A program made the position numbers and the translations under genes. Positions 58,976-64,000 of a stretch of 64,000 nt of DNA are shown here, piece after piece. The notes below the pieces were generated by a model. It made no database searches and had not been told where the DNA came from. It saw only the letters and a program-made list of their open reading frames with translations. The stretch comes from Wurfbainia villosa (lineage: Eukaryota > Streptophyta > Magnoliopsida > Zingiberales > Zingiberaceae): assembly GCA_025175895.1 (NCBI GenBank), contig CM046003.1, forward strand, positions 49,780,335-49,844,334, in the 5' to 3' direction. Each line of letters begins with the position of its first letter. The stretch's first letter is position 1.

Positions 58976-60719
58976 TTAGCGTGAATCAAACACGCTCTTA
59001 GGAACCCAAAACCGATTTGAGCTCCTAGGGTTAACTAGGTATTCCTTAGGGATAACCTCCCTAGATACCTTCCTAATGACCCTCCTAGGCTTGTTAGCCT
59101 TGGTCATTTGGGTCTTACCTAGGTTGACTCTAGGGGTGACTCCCCTTGCAACCTTCTTAGTGGTCACCCTAGGTTTCCTAGAAACCCTAGCCACTAGGCA
59201 CACCCTTTGGTCAACTCTAGGGATGACTTCCCTATTGACCTTGGTCTTCCTAGACCTAGTTTGTGTTCCATAGTCAAATGGAACACTATGATAAGCTACC
59301 TTAGGCTTAGGTTTGTGACCCAAACCTTGCTCGCCCTTGGTTGACTTTTGACTCTTAGGTCTTAAGTATTGACTTTGACTTTTTGACCTAGGAGTTTGAC
59401 CATTAGACCCTTGAACTTGATTTTGTATATTTCTAAGGGTCTTTTCTAATTTCTCAAGCCTTGACCTCAAGTCTTGGTTTTCTAATTCCAATTGCCCAAT
59501 TGTTTTTTGATTGAGTTCTTGGGCATGGGACTTTTTAGGCATATGCCTAGTTCATTTAGGATTAAGACCTAGGTGCTCTTGCACCTTTCTAATGGTCTCC
59601 CTAGGTAAAGTTTTTCTAGAGTTATTTGACCTAGGTTTATCCTTAGATGAATTATTTTTAGGGACATTAGTCCCAAATTTCTCCTTATTACTAAAATGGA
59701 CACTTTTAGCTCCTAAGCAAAAATATTTATTCCTATTAGCATTCTTTTCATAAATTGCAAGAGAATTTAAATTCCTAGCATGCCTTTGCCTATTAACTAA
59801 AGAAGGTGCATTATTGAAATATACCTTAGGGTTTGCACTAGAGGCTCCCCCTACATGTGTAGCTCCCTCTTTGGTCTTTTTGCTTCCCCTAGGACATTGA
59901 TTCCTATAATGTCCCCTTGAGTTGCACTTGAAGCATATGATATGCTCCTTGCTCTTGATATTTGGGGAACCGGCATCCTTGACTTTTGGAGCCGGTGGAG
60001 CTTTCCTAATCTTCTTTGGGCACTTGCTCTTGTAGTGCCTAAATTCCCTACACTCAAAGCACATGATATTATTTTTATTTGAGATTGATGTGTTTGAGTT
60101 ACCTAGTTCGGTAGGTGCCGAGTTGTATTTTGAGCTTCCTCATCTTGATTGATGTCAAGCTTCTTCTTGTTGTCTGCATGGAAGTTCTCTCCTCCCTCTC
60201 AATCCTTGAGGTGGATGCTTCTTCCACTTCCTCCACCAACCCGAAATTGACTCCCTATCAACTTCCGATTCTACTTCCTTCCTCTTCGATGTTGATGATC
60301 TCTCAACCTCCAAGTCCTCACTTCCTTGTGAAGATGATGCATTAGCCTCTTCGCCTCTTCCTCTTGGACCATTGATGGGCTTTCATGGAGCTTTGCCAAA
60401 TCGCTTCCATAGCTCCTTAGCATCCATGCATTCACCTAGGCTACACAAGAATTCATTTGGAATTAAATCAAAATGAATTTGATTACCTTCTTGTTTTTCT
60501 CGAATCTGAGTTGATCTTCACTCCATCTCTTCTTCTTGAGGAAACCACCTGGTCCTCTAGGATACTCAAATCCTTCCATTAATAGAGACCATTCCTCAAG
60601 TCCTCATCATCGTAAAATCTTCAATTCTTCTCTTCCAAGAATCAAGCCTTCTTGTCCATATAATGAGTACGGACCGTGTGTGTTGATGTCCCAACCTAGC
60701 TTGTCTTGAAATTCCATCT
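58976..60719 (-). pseudogene. gag: gag of element C, broken
   Basis: On the minus strand a probable start at 60719 (MEFQDKLGWDINTHGPYSLY) is followed by frame changes and stops, then KKKRWSEDQLRFEKNKKV and a shortened region where the UBN2 domain should be (ECMDAKELWKRF). From 60064 one frame has two zinc knuckles, CFECREFRHYKSKC (the Gly before His is Arg-Phe) and CFKCNSRGHYRNQC. It runs to 59552, where a single stop precedes the C-terminal part (59542-58976), ending NRFWVPKSVFDSR. That ending parallels the end of element A gag. A coiled coil (LELENQDLRSRLEKLEKTL) and a basic Arg/Lys/Val-rich tail precede the end. Confidence 0.75.
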
Positions 60720-60766
60720 TTACCTCTAGCGATTGCTCCCTGCTGTTAATCCGCCAAGAGCCACCG

Positions 60767-60779
60767 TGCTCGATACCAC
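60767..60779 (-). other. primer binding site of element C
   Basis: On the minus strand TGGTATCGAGCAC lies directly beside the 5' LTR end. It lacks one A relative to TGGTATCAGAGC. Confidence 0.65.
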
Positions 60780-60780
60780 T

Positions 60781-62278
60781 TGTTGGGAATTGAATGCCCG
60801 CTAGAGGGGGGGTGAATAGCGTGTAACCGTACGTAGATGGAATTCTTTCGGCTCGATCGCTACAATCTTGTTAGCACAAATGGAATAGTAATAACAAATA
60901 AATATAACAAGACACACAATCACAACACGATCATATAACGTGGTTCGGAACCGTAACGGTTCCTACTCCACGGATCGAGCTCTAGCGACGCCAATGCAAT
61001 CACTAATCAATAAACTCTTTCTCGACAACAAGTCGGAGGCGGAGAAACCTCGCATACAAGATTACAAATAATAATCTAAAGAAATACAAGCAACATAAAG
61101 GAAATGTAAAGAACACTTTACAAAACTAGGATTTGAGCGCTTTGCTTGTTGGTTGCTTGGATGAGGTTGAAGGGCCCCAAATGCACTCGCAAATCGCTTT
61201 CAAATCGCCAAGAAAGCTTCCTAAGAACCGATGCCGCAATTCCACGAACAGCCTTCCTTTATCTCGCCGGGCCGATTTACCGCGCCGATCGCCATAAATC
61301 ACCCGATCGCTAACATCAGAGCCGTGAGACAACGGCTCAATCCACGCTGACAAATTCCAACGGACTCTCACTGCCGATCGACAACGCCTGTAGTCGATCG
61401 GGCCCGGCCACGGAGCGCTTCGCAGGTTTCCGACCGCAGCCGATCGCCATCTCGGCGATCGCTTGCCGACACCGCCGATCGCTTCCCATGAGCAATGATC
61501 GCTAGAGCCCTTAAAGTTTCAACCGGCAATAACTCGAAAGTCGACTTCTGGCAATGAATCCGCCATAATGCCACGACCGCCAACCTCAAGAATGAGGTTT
61601 TAACCCAAGTATGGTGCCCCATACTTGCTAGACCACCCTTAGCCTAGACCTAAGCCTTCTAGCCACCTCCATCACCTCACGCCTCAGATCCTCCAAGTCA
61701 TCCATGACTTGTTCATCCATCGCGCTTAGCTTCCTGTGTGCTTCCATCGGCTATGTCATGCTAACGGTGTCTACACCGCCAAGGCACATTGGACTTACGC
61801 CGCCAAGACTCCGCTTGGACTTTACGCCGCCAATATCAATCCCCTTGGACTTCTCAAATGCCAAGACTCAAGCTTGGACTTTCCATTTGCCAAGACCCAT
61901 GCTTGGACTTCTCATTTGCCAAGACCCATGCTTGGACTTCTCATGCCAAGTACTCAAGACTTGGACTTTCCCAAATGCCAAGTGTCCCACTTGGACTTTC
62001 CATGCCAAGTACCCATGACTTGGACTTTCCCATAAACACATGGTCAACCCTAGTCAACCACCAAAGTCTCCCTCGAGTCAAACTCGAGTCTGGTCAATTA
62101 TAACCTGGGTCGATTGTATAAACAATCTCCCCAACATATTAACCGACATTAATGTCAAATATCAATGTCAATCCTATGTCTAACATACTTTGTCAAACAT
62201 ACTTTGTCAAACATCAAAACATCACTCGAGTCAAACTCGAGTCCTGGTCAATCGTGACCTGGGCCGATTGCACCAACA
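60781..62278 (-). repeat. 5' LTR of element C (genomic right copy)
   Basis: It is nearly identical to 55605-57086 apart from GC-rich patches with clustered small indels (about 60850-60890 and 61180-61560). The hairpin-unit array is at 61785-62030. TSD ATTAG follows at 62279-62283. Confidence 0.9.
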
Positions 62279-62283
62279 ATTAG

Positions 62284-62579
62284 TATAGTTATCTTGGGAT
62301 AGCATTGTACATTTTGCCTCCTTTGTATATATATACATTTACTTTTCACAAAAAAAAGAACAAAAATCTTATATCTTGTGAGAAACACACATCAGTATAT
62401 TGATAACATACACAAATATACTCAATTCAATTAATGTAACTTGTAGGAGAAATATTTAAAGTTCTAGTCACAAAGCAACACAACAACATCTAAATATCAA
62501 TTATACTACTTGGATATACTAATCTTTTGACAATAGTTTCTATGAAAATCTTTTATTCATCAAAATAGATCATGAATTT
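62284..62579. other. AT-rich sequence without recognisable coding
   Basis: This lies between the right TSD of element C and the MULE remnant. It is likely MULE 3' non-coding sequence or older flank. No motif is recognised. Confidence 0.35.
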
Positions 62580-64000
62580 ATTAAACAATTATAGAAAAGA
62601 AAATTTGAATTTTTATGACCAAGTTTATATAATGAAGTTTACTTCTTCCATAAAAGAACACACATTTACATGTGTAGATTGGCTGGTGACATTCTTCATG
62701 ATCTAACACTATGACCAAGTTTTTTGCACCAACTACATTTATTTTTAACTTTTCTTGTGTTCTTGGACTCAATCCTTCCTTCTTTCTCATTTCAGATTAC
62801 ACAAGGCTATGATGTGGTAAAATAATACAGTCGTATACACCTATTGGCCAAATTTTTTTATTTCTATATGGGTAAATATGTTCCATATAAGTATTCCAAG
62901 TTTTCAATGAGAAATGATTATCATAATATTGATATGGATCCATGTTCCTGAATGAATACACTGTAATAGTGTGTGAGCAAGAAAGTCCTAAAATCTAAAA
63001 CTCACCACAATTGCATTAATGACTTTCCAAATCAACTATATAGGAGGATGTTGTAGTTTGTACCTCCATTTTTTATATTCTATATAGAAAGACTATATAC
63101 AACATAGGTTTTTTATAATCTTCTTGTCTCAATCTCCTTCATAGCAAAGGATGTGAGTTCTCTCGCCGAATTTGACACTTCCTCCCTACGATTATAAAAC
63201 CATTAAGTAATCTTCCTCCTAGTGTTATTTATTAGTCCTATAACTGAGAGTTCTGGAGTATCCTTAAACAATGCATTCAAGCTTTGAGAATAATTTTTTG
63301 TCAGTATTAAGTACCTTCTACTAGGGAAGTGTGCATTTGCTCATTTCATAAGTTATATATTTTGTAACCACTAAAAGTATCTGAATGTCTCTTCAATGTA
63401 GTCTACATAACTCGATCATATTGCATTATTGTATTTGCTCTACAACCAAAAACAATCCTAATGCAGGCCTATCACAAGTATCTATAACTATGTTACATGA
63501 CAAGTAATAACAACAAAAAGTGTAGTAAGTAGTAAGGTAAATTTTAGTCATTGTAAATATTATTCCACAATGTTTGTCAAATATAATCATCATAGTTGAT
63601 GAATCAATCAATTGCAAGGAATATCTTAAGATGATTTAGGAACCACTCCCAAGCCGAGCCACACTCACCTTAGCAATTGAAAAGCTAACAGGAATAAATT
63701 TTTCGTTATCATCTACTGTTGTGGCCATCAATAGAACACAATGATACTTACCACTCTAGTGTGTTGCATCACTTAATTAGTTTGTGAAGATATACTCAGA
63801 AAATTCTTCCACATGTGCCAAAAGACTGAAAAAAATGTTGGAATTGATTTTCACCATTGATCTTCAATTCAACATATGTATCTGAGTATCTTAACTCATG
63901 TAAAAGTCTAAGGAGGTCAAATTAATCTTTGTCATAATCACCAACCACATTTTTGGTAGCTTTTTAATGTGCCTCGTATGTCTTCTGATATAATATATGT
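62580..64000 (-). pseudogene. MULE (MuDR-like) transposase, decayed, running off the right edge
   Basis: Minus-strand fragments occur in the order of a MULE transposase. VVGDYDKD and FQHFFQSFGTCGRIF lie near the window edge (63820-63970). The DDE-region remnants include CGSAWEWFLNHLK and STMMIIFDKHCGIIFTM (about 63545-63690). ILTKNYSQSLNALFKDT, ELSVIGLINNTRRK and WFYNRREEVSN lie at about 63155-63310. A SWIM-like C-terminal part (DPYQYYDNHFSLKTWNTYMEHI) is at about 62870-62950, and a CSWCKKLGHSVRS zinc knuckle lies near 62690-62735. Many stops and frameshifts are present. In the family this enzyme cuts Mutator-type terminal repeats. Confidence 0.65.

Larger units (their letters stand above)
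55605..62278 (-). mobile_element. Sirevirus-like Copia element C, gag-only, minus strand, 6674 bp
   Basis: LTRs are 60781-62278 (5' LTR of the element, 1498 bp) and 55605-57086 (3' LTR, 1482 bp), with exact TSD ATTAG. On the minus strand the PBS reads TGGTATCGAGC (60767-60779), one base short of the usual TGGTATCAGAGC. A polypurine tract AAAAAGGGGGAGAT abuts the 3' LTR (complement at about 57087-57100). Interior (57087-60780) holds a broken gag and no pol. The window copy lies between the MITE and the MULE remnant. Confidence 0.85.

Overview
This is plant nuclear DNA, almost certainly an angiosperm and plausibly a monocot (inferred only from the kinds of elements present). No intact host gene is visible. 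The window is a stack of nested transposable elements plus one old integrated pararetrovirus. Boundaries were set by reading long terminal repeats (LTRs), primer binding sites (PBS, TGGTATCAGAGC type), polypurine tracts (PPT) and 5-bp target-site duplications (TSDs). Most element borders are supported by an exact TSD.

Left third (1-27.3 kb). A CACTA element (running in from the left, ending at 3867) sits inside a second CACTA-like element. The second carries the C-terminal exons of a plant transposase-like gene (3868-4098 and 26159-26602) and ends near 27339. That gene is split by a 22,060-bp Ty3/gypsy element of Tekay/Del chromovirus type (4099-26158, TSD TTGTT), which itself contains a second related element (9178-about 20308). 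Both have about 3.5-kb LTRs around decayed interiors. The two LTR subfamilies share their 3' part but not the central 5' part.

Middle (27.3-54.9 kb). A plant L1-type LINE relic (28.3-32.5 kb) carries a minus-strand SINE, an (AT)n tract and two other probable insertions. It is interrupted by an endogenous badnavirus-like pararetrovirus (about 32496-54190), and a further LINE piece follows at 54.24-54.85 kb. The viral copy runs movement protein, dUTPase-like domain, coat protein, zinc finger, Cys-rich region, protease, reverse transcriptase, RNase H, a short downstream reading frame, promoter, PBS and leader, with many stops and frameshifts. It has been split by two gag-only Copia/Sirevirus-like elements (32565-37939 and 47693-52713), a Copia-type LTR (40587-43884) that holds a reversed solo LTR (41177-42285), and another reversed solo LTR (43993-45402).

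Right part (54.9-64 kb). A Tourist-like MITE (54855-55520, TSD TAA), a third gag-only Sirevirus-like element on the minus strand (55605-62278, TSD ATTAG), and a decayed MULE transposase on the minus strand running off the right edge.

Three points stand out. The three complete Copia elements all keep gag and lack pol. Both LTR superfamilies carry arrays of short hairpins. The viral copy keeps a dUTPase-like domain and a coding-like frame overlapping the end of its polyprotein.
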